Source: Streptomonospora nanhaiensis (GTDB lineage: Bacteria > Actinomycetota > Actinomycetes > Streptosporangiales > Streptosporangiaceae). Taken from it: a stretch of DNA of 64,000 nt. The DNA is taken from NCBI RefSeq assembly GCF_013410565.1, contig NZ_JACCFO010000001.1, positions 4,030,001 through 4,094,000 of the forward strand, in the 5' to 3' direction. The notes beneath the pieces were generated by a model that was not told the DNA's origin, did no database searches, and was given only the letters and a program-made list of their open reading frames with translations. The position numbers were made by a program, and so were the translations under genes. Shown here one piece after another: positions 8,293 to 17,045 of this stretch (position 1 is the stretch's first letter; every line of letters starts with the position of its first letter).

Positions 8293-8546
8293 GCCTCTTT
8301 CGCTGCGCACGAAACGGGGAGATGGCGGTATCGCCGTCCGCACCATATCGGTTCCGGGGCCGCGCGGATGGGCGTTCGGCACCTTTCGCCCGTCCCGTTC
8401 GCGGCGTTATGAAGTTGTTATGGCGTTTTGGGTTTGACGCGCGCACCGTTTCCCCGCGCTCACCGCAAGGGGCCGCGCACACGCCGATGGCGGCCGCCGG
8501 CCGCGACCGCCATCGGTCTCCCGCTCCCTGCTCCGGTGCCCGCCGG

Positions 8547-8577
8547 GGCGCCCGCCGGTCCGTCGGCGGCGGGCGCC
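8547..8577 (-). terminator. Terminator after the cutinase gene
   Basis: GGCGCCCGCCG (8547-8557) and CGGCGGGCGCC (8567-8577) form a perfect 11-bp stem with a 9-base loop, 11 bp beyond the stop of the minus-strand hydrolase gene. Confidence 0.6.
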
Positions 8578-8588
8578 TTCGGACCGGG

Positions 8589-9518
8589 TCAGGAGGAGTG
8601 CGGGCAGGTGTCCCGGTACTCCGAGATGTCCAGGTCGGGGCCGGGAGCCGGGCAGAGGAACTGCTCGTAGCGCATGTCGTTGTCGATGAAGCGCTTCAGC
8701 CACGCGATGCTGTACTTGGCGATGGTGGTGTTGTTGGTGTTCGGCGCGAAGTGCGAGGCGCCGTTGAGCTCCAGGTACGCCTTGTCCAGCGACCCGGACA
8801 GGCTGTTGTAGAACGGGATGGAGTGCGTGGTCACCGAGGCGATGGTGTCGTTCTCGGCGCCGATGATCATGGTCGGCACCTGCACCTCGCCCCAGCTCTT
8901 GTCCAGGTTCCACGGCGTGAGCGGGATGGCCGCCTGGAGCTCGGGCCGGTCCGCGGCGATCTCCAGGGTGCCGCCGCCGCCCATGGAGTGGCCCATGGCG
9001 CCCAGCCGGTCGGGGTCGATGATGTCGGCGACATCGCTGTCCTCGACCAGGTAGTCCAGTGCCGCGCCGATCTGCTCGCCGCGGTCGGCGGGCTGGTCGT
9101 AGCGGGTGTTGGTGTCGATGGTGAACACCACGAAGCCCTGCGAGGCCAGGCGCGGGCCGATCCACGCCATCGAGGTGGAGCTGGCGGTGTAGCCGGGGGC
9201 CACCACCACGGCGCCGAAGTCGCCCTCGCTGTCGTCGGTGGGGTAGTAGATCGTGCCGCCGCCGAAGCCCGGCACCAGCGACGACACGTCCTCCTCGGCG
9301 GTGGGGAACGGGCCGCGCAGCGCCTCGATGCTGCGCTCCGTGGGGTCGGGGCCGCGCTCGTAGGGGTTCTCCTGGGCCTGGGCGGGGGCGGCGACCGCGC
9401 TGATGCCGCCGAGCGCGAGGGCCAGGACGGCGGCGACCCGGCCGGCGGCCTGGGCGGCGGTGGTCCGGGGCGCCGACTCCGGCGCCGCGTGGTCGGGCGT
9501 GGTGGTGCGAGCGAACAC
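8589..9518 (-). CDS. Secreted cutinase / polyester (PET) hydrolase-like enzyme
   Basis: A 309-residue exported alpha/beta hydrolase. The signal region ends AVAAPAQA at about residue 48, and the mature start [12 protein letters not shown] matches the start of Thermobifida fusca cutinases as I remember them (ANPYERGPNPT). The catalytic triad is Ser178 in GHSMGGGG, Asp224 in GAENDTIA and His256 in NGASHFAPN. Oxyanion/subsite residues Tyr110 (PGYTA) and Met179 are present, as is Trp203 (TPWNLDK), and Cys289/Cys305 can form the C-terminal disulfide. These residues define actinomycete type I PET hydrolases and cutinases, which cleave cutin, triglycerides and aromatic polyesters. GTG start at 9518 with AAAGGACG upstream. 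Monocistronic. Confidence 0.93.
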   Translation of the reverse strand: MFARTTTPDHAAPESAPRTTAAQAAGRVAAVLALALGGISAVAAPAQAQENPYERGPDPTERSIEALRGPFPTAEEDVSSLVPGFGGGTIYYPTDDSEGDFGAVVVAPGYTASSTSMAWIGPRLASQGFVVFTIDTNTRYDQPADRGEQIGAALDYLVEDSDVADIIDPDRLGAMGHSMGGGGTLEIAADRPELQAAIPLTPWNLDKSWGEVQVPTMIIGAENDTIASVTTHSIPFYNSLSGSLDKAYLELNGASHFAPNTNNTTIAKYSIAWLKRFIDNDMRYEQFLCPAPGPDLDISEYRDTCPHSS

Positions 9519-9822
9519 GGGGGTACGTCCTTTGCGTCGTGGCGGAGCGCGCGGGGGCCCCGGGGGAGGGGTCCGCCGGCGAAAGGGGGTCCGCCGGATA
9601 CCACAGGGGGATCGGGGGATCGGGAGCCGGCCGGCCGCGCGGGGGTCGGGGGCGGGGGATGATGGGGCCCGCGCGGGGCGGCTCGCGGTCTACGCGAGGG
9701 CCGTGCCCGGGGCGCCGATGCGGTGCGCGGGCACGTCGTAACTATCCGAGATCGTCACAGCACTGGGTATCCGTTGAATCACCAGTGTGGTGTCATCGCA
9801 GGTCCATGCGGTGACAAGACGG
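9519..9822. other. Intergenic region upstream of the cutinase gene
   Basis: No gene is seen. The stretch 9737-9800 is less GC-rich and contains the inverted repeat CACTGG (9761-9766) and CCAGTG (9782-9787) separated by 15 bases. It could be an operator or a weak terminator for the IclR gene that ends at 9823; nothing else stands out. Confidence 0.4.
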
Positions 9823-10617
9823 TTACCCGCGGAACGCCCCGAAGGAGGTCGAGGCGCCGCGCTCCAGGGTGGCGCGGACCTCCAGCAGCGCGCCGATGGC
9901 GGTGTCGGCGACCTCGGGGGTGTAGCGGGCGGCCGGCAGCGAGCAGCTCAGGGCGTCGACGGCGGGGCGGTCGTAGCGCAGGGCCACGCCGATGCAGCGC
10001 AGGCCCACCACGTTCTCGCCGTCGTCGGTGGAGTAGCCGCGTTCGCGGATGCGGGCGAGTTCGGCGAAGAGCGCGGGCCGGTCGGTCAGCGTCCCGGCGG
10101 TGACGGCGGGCAGCGGGTCGGGCAGCAGGGCGTCGACCTCGGCGTCGGTGCGCTCGGCCAGCAGCGCCTTGCCCAGCGAGGTGCTGTGGGCGGGCAGTCG
10201 GCGGCCGACCCGGCTGAAGGGGCGCAGGTAGTGCCGGGACTCCCGGGTGGCGAGGTAGACGACGTCGGGGCCGTCGAGGCGGGCGAAGTGGACGGTCTCG
10301 CCCAGGCGCTCGCTGAGGGCGTCGAGGTGGGGCCCGACCATGGCGGTGCGGGGGTCGGCGTCGATGTAGCCGGTGCCGGCCAGCAGCGCGCGGATGCCGA
10401 TGGCGTACAGCGAGCCGGTGGGGTCGGTGCGCACCCAGCCGCGCCCGACCAGGGTCTGCAGCAGCGCGTAGAGGCTGCTGCGCGGCACGCCCATGCGCTC
10501 GGCCAGCGTGCGCAGCGTGGCGGGGGAGTCGAGTTGGCTGAGCACCTCCAGCAGTTCGACCGTGCGGGCGGCGGACTTCACCTCCCGCACGCCGTTGGCG
10601 GCGTCGTCGTCGGCCAC
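9823..10617 (-). CDS. IclR-family regulator of the D-glucarate operon
   Basis: A 264-residue regulator: N-terminal winged helix (VKSAARTVELLEVLSQLDSP, TLRTLAERMGVPRSSLYALL, then WVRTDPTGSLYAIG), followed by the IclR ligand-binding GAF-like domain with RVGRRLPAHSTSLGKALLAE and GYSTDDGENVVGLRCIGVAL. Start GTG at 10617 is preceded by AGGAGG; the in-frame extension to 10710 is low-complexity. It is divergent from kdgD with about 300 bp between starts, and IclR proteins commonly control adjacent aldarate/aromatic catabolic operons, so it very likely regulates the glucarate genes, perhaps through the palindrome at 10904-10921. Confidence 0.88.
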   Translation of the reverse strand: MADDDAANGVREVKSAARTVELLEVLSQLDSPATLRTLAERMGVPRSSLYALLQTLVGRGWVRTDPTGSLYAIGIRALLAGTGYIDADPRTAMVGPHLDALSERLGETVHFARLDGPDVVYLATRESRHYLRPFSRVGRRLPAHSTSLGKALLAERTDAEVDALLPDPLPAVTAGTLTDRPALFAELARIRERGYSTDDGENVVGLRCIGVALRYDRPAVDALSCSLPAARYTPEVADTAIGALLEVRATLERGASTSFGAFRG

Positions 10618-10903
10618 CGGGGACCTCCTGTGCGCGGGCGGGGCGGAGCGGGACTGGTCGGGGTCGGGCGGCGGCGCGCGCCGCCGTCCATGTGGGCGGA
10701 TTCTATCCATAACCGTGAACGGGGAACGCCCAGGAAGGGGCGGGTGCGCGGCGGCGGCGCGGGGCCGGGCGAACCCCGCCGGGCGCCTGCCTTGGCGGCG
10801 CCCGCGGCGGGGGCTACCTGGCGCTATGGCGCTCGGTCACGGTACGGGCGTGTATTGACGCCGTGTGTCTCCCAGATTAACCTCCTTCTGCATACGAAAA
10901 CGC

Positions 10904-10921
10904 TGTCTACATATGGAGACA
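10904..10921. promoter_or_regulatory. Palindrome at the kdgD start, candidate IclR operator
   Basis: TGTCTACATATGGAGACA is an 18-bp near-perfect palindrome (only one symmetric pair mismatched). It ends just before the kdgD start at 10924 and includes the GGAG Shine-Dalgarno. A bound regulator would sit over the translation start or the downstream promoter edge. Assignment to the IclR protein is inference. Confidence 0.5.
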
Positions 10922-10923
10922 AT

Positions 10924-11907
10924 GTGAGCGCAGTGGGAGAGCCCCGCACCTTGGCGGACCGCCCCGACGACGTCCGGCGGACCGCCGAAAGCCTCGCCAA
11001 GGGGATGGACCGCGCCGTGCTGGCGTTCCCGCTGACCCCCTTCGACGCCGACGGCGACCTCGACCTCGGCGCCCTCCGCGCCTACCTCGACCACCAGCTC
11101 GCCGCCGAGCCGGGCGCGGTGTTCGCCGCCTGCGGCACCGGCGAGTTCTTCAGCCTGGCCCCGGCCGACTACGAGGCCGTGGTCCGCACCACCGTCGAGC
11201 ACGTGGCCGGCCGCGCGCCGGTCGTCGCCGGCGCCGGCTACGGCAGCCGCCTGGCCGCCGAATACGCCCGCACCGCCGAGCGCGCCGGCGCCGACGCCGT
11301 GCTGCTGCTGCCGCCCTACCTGGTGCGCGGCCCCCAGGACGGCCTGGTCGCCCACACCCGCGCCGTCGCCGCCGCCACCCGGCTGCCGGTCATCGCCTAC
11401 CAGCGCGACCAGGTCGCCTTCACCCCCGAGAGCCTGCGCGCGCTGGCCGCCGTGCCCAACGTCATCGGCCTCAAGGACGGCCACGGCGACCTCGACCGCA
11501 TGCAGCGCCTGGTGCGGGCCGTGCCCGAGGACTTCCTCTTCTTCAACGGCGTGCCCACCGCCGAACTCCAGGCCCGCGCCTACTCCGCCACCGGGATCCC
11601 CGCCTACTCCTCGGCGGTGCACGCGTTCGCCCCCGAGATCGCCACCGCGTTCTTCCGCGCCCACGCCTCCGGCGACACCGCCGCCGTCGACCGCCTCCTC
11701 GACGGCTTCTACATCCCCTGGGTGCGGCTGCGCGACCAGGGCACCGGGTACGCGGTCGCGCTGGTCAAGGCCGCCGCCCGCATGCGCGCCGACGTGATCG
11801 GCGCCGACGTCGGCCCGGTCCGGGCGCCCCTGGCCGAGCCCGCGCCCGACCACCTCGCCGAGGCCGAGCGCCTGCTGGCCGCCGGCCTCGACCTCGCCGC
11901 GCGCTGA
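10924..11907 (+). CDS. kdgD: 5-dehydro-4-deoxyglucarate dehydratase
   Basis: A 327-residue member of the dihydrodipicolinate synthase superfamily that converts 5-dehydro-4-deoxyglucarate to 2-oxoglutarate semialdehyde, CO2 and water. The TIM-barrel motifs are visible: AVLAFPLTPFDADGDLDL, ACGTGEFFSLAPADYE (the GTGEF signature of KdgD), Tyr159 in VIAYQRD and Schiff-base Lys184 in NVIGLKDGHGD. Start is GTG at 10924, with GGAG in the palindromic leader. It is the first gene of a rightward operon with gudD, a GntP-type permease and a semialdehyde dehydrogenase, which together form the full pathway from glucarate to 2-oxoglutarate. Confidence 0.93.
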   Translation: MSAVGEPRTLADRPDDVRRTAESLAKGMDRAVLAFPLTPFDADGDLDLGALRAYLDHQLAAEPGAVFAACGTGEFFSLAPADYEAVVRTTVEHVAGRAPVVAGAGYGSRLAAEYARTAERAGADAVLLLPPYLVRGPQDGLVAHTRAVAAATRLPVIAYQRDQVAFTPESLRALAAVPNVIGLKDGHGDLDRMQRLVRAVPEDFLFFNGVPTAELQARAYSATGIPAYSSAVHAFAPEIATAFFRAHASGDTAAVDRLLDGFYIPWVRLRDQGTGYAVALVKAAARMRADVIGADVGPVRAPLAEPAPDHLAEAERLLAAGLDLAAR

Positions 11908-12006
11908 CCCGCGCCGCCCCCGCACCCACGGCACCGCGCCCACGACCGCCCGCCGCCGCGCCGGGCACCGCGAAGGACCCACACCGCAGCCGCTAAGGAC
12001 TCCCAC

Positions 12007-13299
12007 ATGGCCTACACCACCGACCGCTTCGTCCGCGAGGTCCGCGTCACCCCGATCCTGATCACCGACCCGCCCCTGCTGAACCTGTCGGGCGTGCACC
12101 AGCCGCTGACCCCGCGCACCGTCGTGGAGGTCGAGACCGAGGGCGGCCACGTCGGCCTCGGCGAGACCTACGGCGACACCGAGTACCTCACCGCGATCCA
12201 GCGGGTCGCCCCGCGCCTGGCCGGCACCGACGTCTCCCGGCCGACCGCGCTGCGCGCCCTCATCGACGACGTGCTGGGCCACGACGACGCCGCCGCCACC
12301 GCCGCCGACGTCCCCGCCTCGGGCCTGCGCGGCAAGCGCGACCTCGCCAAGCTCAAGGCCAGCGTGTTCTCGGTGTTCGAGGTCGCCTACCTCGACGCCT
12401 GGGGCCGCCACCTCGGCGTCCCCGTGCACGCCCTGCTCGGCGGCAGGGTCCGCGACCGGGTCGACTACAGCGCCTACCTGTTCTACAAGTGGGCCGGCCA
12501 CCCCGGCGCCGAGCCCGACTCCTGGGGCGCCGCGCTGGACCCCCAGGGCGTGGTGGAGCAGGCCCGGCTGTTCGTCGAGCGCTACGGGTTCGGCTCCATC
12601 AAGCTCAAGGGCGGCGCGTTCGAGCCCGACCAGGAGATCGCGGCCATGCACGCGCTGCGCGCCGCCTTCCCCGACATGCCGCTGCGCCTGGACCCCAACG
12701 GCGCGTGGTCGGTCGAGACCGGCCTGCGCGTGGCCCGCGAGCTGACCGGGGTCCTGGAGTACCTGGAGGACCCCTCGGCCGGGGTGGACGCCATGTCCCG
12801 CATCCACGCCGAAACACACATGCCGCTGGCCACCAACATGTGCGTCACCGGGTTCGACGAGGTGCCCGACGCGTTCGCCAGGAACGCCGTGCAGGTCGTG
12901 CTGTCCGACCACCACTACTGGGGCGGCCTGCGCGCCACCCTCGACCTCGCCGCGCTGTGCCGCACCTACGGGGTGTCGGTGTCCATGCACTCCAACACCC
13001 ACCTGGGCATCAGCCTCGCCGCGATGACGCACGTGGCCGCCGCCGTGCCCAACCTGGAGCACGCCTGCGACACCCACCGCCCCTGGCAGGACGAGGACGT
13101 GATCACCCGCCCGCACACCTTCACCGGCGGCGCGGTGGAGGTCTCCGACGCCCCCGGCCTGGGCGTCGAGCTCGACACCGACGCGCTCGCCGACCTGCAC
13201 CGCCGCTGGAAGGACAGCGACGTGCGCGACCGCGACGACGTCGCCGCCATGCGCGCCGTCAACCCCGACTGGACCGCACCCCGCCTGCCGCGCTGGTAG
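12007..13299 (+). CDS. gudD: Glucarate dehydratase
   Basis: A 430-residue enolase-superfamily enzyme that dehydrates D-glucarate to 5-dehydro-4-deoxyglucarate. Metal ligands of the superfamily appear as Asp229 (RLDPNGAW), Glu254 (YLEDPS) and Asn277 (ATNMCVTGFDE). The catalytic KxK is at Lys199-Leu-Lys201 (SIKLKGGAF), and the His-Asp dyad is Asp301 (LSDHHYWGG) with His328 (SMHSNTHLGIS). The N-terminal capping domain contains HQPLTPRTVVEVETEGGHVG. ATG at 12007 follows a 99-bp gap after kdgD. It supplies the substrate for KdgD. Confidence 0.95.
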   Translation: MAYTTDRFVREVRVTPILITDPPLLNLSGVHQPLTPRTVVEVETEGGHVGLGETYGDTEYLTAIQRVAPRLAGTDVSRPTALRALIDDVLGHDDAAATAADVPASGLRGKRDLAKLKASVFSVFEVAYLDAWGRHLGVPVHALLGGRVRDRVDYSAYLFYKWAGHPGAEPDSWGAALDPQGVVEQARLFVERYGFGSIKLKGGAFEPDQEIAAMHALRAAFPDMPLRLDPNGAWSVETGLRVARELTGVLEYLEDPSAGVDAMSRIHAETHMPLATNMCVTGFDEVPDAFARNAVQVVLSDHHYWGGLRATLDLAALCRTYGVSVSMHSNTHLGISLAAMTHVAAAVPNLEHACDTHRPWQDEDVITRPHTFTGGAVEVSDAPGLGVELDTDALADLHRRWKDSDVRDRDDVAAMRAVNPDWTAPRLPRW

Positions 13300-13436
13300 C
13301 GCGCCGCCGCTCCCGGGCGCACGCCCCCCGGCCCGGGAGCGGCCGGCCCGCCCCGCCTCCCCGCACCCGCGCGCCGCGCGGCCCGGCGGCCCACCACGCC
13401 GGGACCGCCCGCCCACCACCCTCGAAGGCTCCCCGC

Positions 13437-14870
13437 ATGCGACCCCTCACCACCGCCGACCCGGCGGCGCGGCTGCTGGCCGCCGACTCCCCCGAACTCG
13501 CCTGGACCCTGCCCTCCTGGGCGCTGATCTGTGCCGTGGCCCTGGGCGTGGGCCTGCTCCTGCTGCTCATCATCCGCGCCAAGCTGCACGCCTTCGTGGC
13601 GCTGCTGCTGGTCAGCGCGGCGGTGGGGTTCGCCGCCGGGCTGCCCCTCTCGGAGATCCCCGCCGTCCTGGAGGACGGCATGGGCGCCACCCTCGGCGGG
13701 ATCGCGATCATCGTGGCGCTGGGCGCCATGCTCGGCCGGATGATGGAGGAGACCGGCGCCGCCCGGCTGCTGTCGCAGCGGCTGCTGGCGCTGTTCGGCG
13801 AGCGGCGGGCGCCCCTGGCCATGGGGGTCACCGCGCTGGTCTTCGGCATCCCGGTGTTCTTCGACGTCGGCTTCATCATCCTGGTGCCGCTGATCTACGC
13901 CGTGGCGCAGCGCTCGCGGCACTCCCTGCTGGCCGTGGCCCTGCCGGTGGCCGGCGGCCTGGCGATGATGCACGCCGTGCTGCCGCCGCACCCCGGGCCC
14001 GTGGCCGCCGCCGAGCTGCTCGACGCCGACCTCGGCTGGATCGCGGTGATGGGCCTGGTCTGCGGCCTGCCCGCCTGGTACCTGGGCGCCTACGTGTTCG
14101 GCACCTGGCTGGGCCGGCGCCGGTTCGTGCCGGTGCCCGCCGCCCTCTACGACGAGGCGCGCGCCGAGGCGGCCGAGGGCGAGGGCCGCGCGCCCTCGCT
14201 GGGGCTCACGCTGACGATCGTCGTGCTGCCGGTGGTGCTGATCCTGCTCAACACCTTCGCCGGGGTGCTCTTCCCCGCCGGGCCGGTGCGCGAGGCCATG
14301 ACGTTCGTCGGCCACCCCATCAGCGCGCTGACGGTGGCGACCCTGCTGTCGTTCTGGCTGCTGGGGCTGCGCGGCGGGTTCACCCGCGAGCGGATCGAGA
14401 AGGCGGCGAGCGCGTCGCTGGGCCCGGTCGCGCTGGTGCTGCTGGTGACCGGCGCCGGCGGGGTGTTCGGCGAGGTGCTGGAGGCCACCCGGGCCGGCGA
14501 GGCCGTGGCCGACCTGCTCGGGCGCACCGCGCTGCCGGTCATCGCCCTGGCGTTCCTCATCGCCACGGCGCTGCGGGTGGCGCTGGGCTCCAAGACCGTC
14601 GCGATCGTCACCACGGCGCCGATCGTGGCGCCGCTGGCCGATCAGGCGGGGCTGTCCCAGCCCGAGGTGGCGCTGGTGGTGGTGGCCGTCGCCGCCGGCG
14701 GGACCGTGCTGTCCCACGTCAACGACTCCGGGTTCTGGCTGATGAACCGCTACCTGGACCTGGACATCAAGACCACGCTCAAGAGTTGGACGATGATGGA
14801 GACGCTCATGGGCGTGTGCATGTTCGCGATCGCCTGCGCCATCAGCGCCGGGATCGCGCTGGCCGGTTGA
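13437..14870 (+). CDS. GntP-family sugar-acid:H+ symporter (probable glucarate/gluconate permease)
   Basis: A 477-residue membrane protein with about 12-14 hydrophobic segments and GntP-family landmarks: GGIAIIVALGAMLGRMMEET, FGIPVFFDVGFIILVPLIYA, MMHAVLPPHPGPVAA and, near the end, VLSHVNDSGFWLMNRYLDLD. GntP proteins import gluconate and related sugar acids with protons. Its place between gudD and the semialdehyde dehydrogenase suggests glucarate or galactarate as the physiological substrate; this specificity is inferred from context. Start ATG 13437 with GAAGG upstream. Confidence 0.9.
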   Translation: MRPLTTADPAARLLAADSPELAWTLPSWALICAVALGVGLLLLLIIRAKLHAFVALLLVSAAVGFAAGLPLSEIPAVLEDGMGATLGGIAIIVALGAMLGRMMEETGAARLLSQRLLALFGERRAPLAMGVTALVFGIPVFFDVGFIILVPLIYAVAQRSRHSLLAVALPVAGGLAMMHAVLPPHPGPVAAAELLDADLGWIAVMGLVCGLPAWYLGAYVFGTWLGRRRFVPVPAALYDEARAEAAEGEGRAPSLGLTLTIVVLPVVLILLNTFAGVLFPAGPVREAMTFVGHPISALTVATLLSFWLLGLRGGFTRERIEKAASASLGPVALVLLVTGAGGVFGEVLEATRAGEAVADLLGRTALPVIALAFLIATALRVALGSKTVAIVTTAPIVAPLADQAGLSQPEVALVVVAVAAGGTVLSHVNDSGFWLMNRYLDLDIKTTLKSWTMMETLMGVCMFAIACAISAGIALAG

Positions 14871-14914
14871 GCGCCGGCCGCCGACCACGAGACGAACCCG
14901 ACGAGGGGAATGGC

Positions 14915-16429
14915 ATGACCGAGATCGCCAGTATCGACCCGCGCACCGGCACGCCGGTGGAGGTGGTCGCCGAGGAGACCGGTGCGCAGGAGCTGGACGC
15001 GCTGTGCCGCGCCGCCGGCGAGGCGGCCGCGCCGTTCGCCGCGGCGGGGCGCCAATGGCGCGCCGGGCTGCTGCGGCGCATCGCCGCCGAACTGGAGGCC
15101 GACCGCGAGGCGATCGTGGAGCTGGCCGACCGCGAGACCGCGCTGGGCCCCACCCGCCTCAACGGCGAGCTGACCCGCACCTGCTACCAGTTCGAGCTGT
15201 TCGCCCAGGCGGTGGAGGAGGGCTCCTACACCGAGGCGGTGATCGACCACGCCGGCGACACCCCGATGGGCCCGCGCCCGGACCTGCGCCGCATGCTGCT
15301 TCCGCTGGGGCCGGTGGCGGTGTTCGGGGCGAGCAACTTCCCGCTGGCGTTCTCCGTGCCCGGCGGCGACACCGCCGCCGCGCTGGCGGCGGGCTGCCCG
15401 GTCGTCATCAAGGCGCACCCCGCGCACCCGGCGACCTCGCTGCGCACCTTCGCGGCGCTGGAGCGGGCGGCGGCGGCCGAGGGCGCGCCCAAGGGCGTGC
15501 TCGCCCTGGTGCACGGGGTGCGCGCGGGCGCCGACCTGGTGGCGCACCCGGCGATCCGCGCGGTCGGGTTCACCGGGTCGCTGCGCGGCGGGCGGGCGCT
15601 GTTCGACATCGCGTCGTCGCGGCCCGACCCCATCCCCTTCTACGGCGAGCTGGGCAGCGTGAACCCGCTGGTGGTGGCCCCGGCGGCGGCCTCGGCGCGC
15701 GGGGAGGAGATCGCGCAGGGCATCACCGGGTCGTTCACGCTGGGCGCGGGGCAGTTCTGCACCAAGCCGGGCCTGGTGTTCCTGCCCGAGGACGAGGCCG
15801 GGACCTCGGTGGCCGACGCCATGGCCCAGGCCGTGGGCGGGCTGGCGCCGGGCGTGCTGCTCAGCGAGCAGGTGCGCGGCGGCTACGAGGAGGGCACGCG
15901 GCGGCTGGCCGGGTCGGCGGCGGTGCGCAGCCTGGCCGAGGGCACCGCGCCCGAGGGCACGGGGTGGGGCGCGGCGGTGCGGCTGCTGGCGACGTCGGCG
16001 GCCGACCTCACGGCCGAGACCGCCGAGGAGTGCTTCGGGCCGGCGACGCTCGTGGTCACCTACCGCGACCGGGACGAGCTGGCGGAGGCCCTGGAGCGGG
16101 TGCCGGGGTCGCTGACGGCGACGCTGATCGCCGACGACGCCGACGCGGAGTTCACCGCCGCGCTGGAGCCGGTGCTGCGGGACCGGGCCGGGCGCATCGT
16201 CTACAACGGCTACCCGACGGGGGTGGCGGTGGCGTGGGGCCAGCACCACGGCGGGCCGTGGCCGGCGACCACCAGCGCGCTGCACACGTCGGTGGGCATC
16301 ACCTCGATCCGCCGCTTCCTGCGGCCGATGACCTGGCAGAACGCGCCGCAGGAGCTGCTGCCCGACGAGCTGCGCGACACCCCCGAGCACCCGCTGCCGC
16401 GCCGGGTGGACGGCACGCTGCGGGTGTGA
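14915..16429 (+). CDS. 2-oxoglutarate semialdehyde (2,5-dioxovalerate) dehydrogenase
   Basis: A 504-residue NAD(P)+-dependent aldehyde dehydrogenase that completes glucarate breakdown by oxidising 2-oxoglutarate semialdehyde to 2-oxoglutarate, feeding the TCA cycle. Catalytic Cys282 is in GAGQFCTKPG, the general base Glu245 in FYGELGSVNP, and Asn141 in FGASNFPLAF stabilises the oxyanion; the cofactor stretch VVIKAHPAHPATS is typical of the KGSADH subgroup. ATG at 14915 has AGGGG upstream and lies 45 bp after the permease stop. Last gene of the operon, followed by a strong hairpin. Confidence 0.92.
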   Translation: MTEIASIDPRTGTPVEVVAEETGAQELDALCRAAGEAAAPFAAAGRQWRAGLLRRIAAELEADREAIVELADRETALGPTRLNGELTRTCYQFELFAQAVEEGSYTEAVIDHAGDTPMGPRPDLRRMLLPLGPVAVFGASNFPLAFSVPGGDTAAALAAGCPVVIKAHPAHPATSLRTFAALERAAAAEGAPKGVLALVHGVRAGADLVAHPAIRAVGFTGSLRGGRALFDIASSRPDPIPFYGELGSVNPLVVAPAAASARGEEIAQGITGSFTLGAGQFCTKPGLVFLPEDEAGTSVADAMAQAVGGLAPGVLLSEQVRGGYEEGTRRLAGSAAVRSLAEGTAPEGTGWGAAVRLLATSAADLTAETAEECFGPATLVVTYRDRDELAEALERVPGSLTATLIADDADAEFTAALEPVLRDRAGRIVYNGYPTGVAVAWGQHHGGPWPATTSALHTSVGITSIRRFLRPMTWQNAPQELLPDELRDTPEHPLPRRVDGTLRV

Positions 16430-16498
16430 GGCCGGGCGGCCCGGGCGGGCGCCGTGCCGGGCCGCACCGCTTCGTCCGCCTCTCGTCCGCCCTTCGTC

Positions 16499-16534
16499 CG
16501 CCCCTCCGCCGCCGGGCTCGGCGGCGGAGGGGCG
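16499..16534 (+). terminator. Terminator of the glucarate operon
   Basis: CGCCCCTCCGCCGCCG and CGGCGGCGGAGGGGCG form a 15-16 bp perfect stem with a 4-base loop, 70 bp after the dehydrogenase stop. The 30 bases before it contain three near-direct repeats of TCGTCCGCC. Confidence 0.65.
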
Positions 16535-16634
16535 GCGGCGTGCCGGGGCGGCGCCGCGCGGGCGGGCTGCGAGCGTGACCGGGGCCTCGGCCCGCCGCGG
16601 GCGCGGCGGCATAGACTCGTCGGTGGAGGTCGGC

Positions 16635-17024
16635 ATGCTGATCGGTGAACTTTCGCGGCGCACGTCGGTGAGTACCCGGCTGCTGCGCTACTACGAGAAG
16701 CAGGGGCTCATCACGTCGCGGCGGCTGCCCAACGGCTACCGCGACTTCCCCGAGGACGCCCCCGAGACCGTCGCGCGGATCCGCGGGCTGCTCTCGGCCG
16801 GGCTGTCCACCGAGGTCATCCGCGAGCTGCTGCCGTGCGCGGAGGGCACCGCGCCCAAGCTGGAGGCGTGCCCGAGCGTGATCGGCGCCCTGCGCGCCGA
16901 GGCGGAGGGCATGCAGCGCCGCATCGAGGCCCTGTCCCGCAGCCGCGAGGCCGTCCTGCGCTACATCGCCGAGGCCCGCCCGGCGCCCGAGGAGGCGGCG
17001 GAGGCGGCCTCCGCGTCCCGGTAG
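16635..17024 (+). CDS. MerR-family transcriptional regulator (first paralogue)
   Basis: A 129-residue MerR protein: winged HTH MLIGELSRRTSVSTRLLRYY, EKQGLITSRRLPNGYRDF, then a hinge and a C-terminal dimerisation coiled coil (about residues 85-118). It has one conserved LPC cysteine after the DNA-binding domain but no metal-binding cysteine cluster, so it is unlikely to be a metal sensor. ATG at 16635 follows GGAGG. It converges with the imine-reductase-like gene, whose other side carries a second MerR gene; the two regulators are clearly paralogous in their first 70 residues. Confidence 0.9.
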   Translation: MLIGELSRRTSVSTRLLRYYEKQGLITSRRLPNGYRDFPEDAPETVARIRGLLSAGLSTEVIRELLPCAEGTAPKLEACPSVIGALRAEAEGMQRRIEALSRSREAVLRYIAEARPAPEEAAEAASASR

Positions 17025-17045
17025 CGGCTGAGCGGCGGTCGCGCG

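Noticed and set aside
9761-9787. CACTGG/CCAGTG inverted repeat as a firm cutinase operator
   Set aside because: Arms are only 6 bp with a 15-base spacer and it lies about 240 bp before the start; mentioned in the intergenic entry but not called.
10837-13419. 860-codon open frame antisense to kdgD and gudD
   Set aside because: Low-complexity Gly/Val/Ala composition; an artefact of GC-rich third positions in two well-supported enzymes on the other strand.
12966-14888. 640-codon frame antisense to the GntP-type permease
   Set aside because: His/Gln/Arg-rich antisense shadow of hydrophobic codons.
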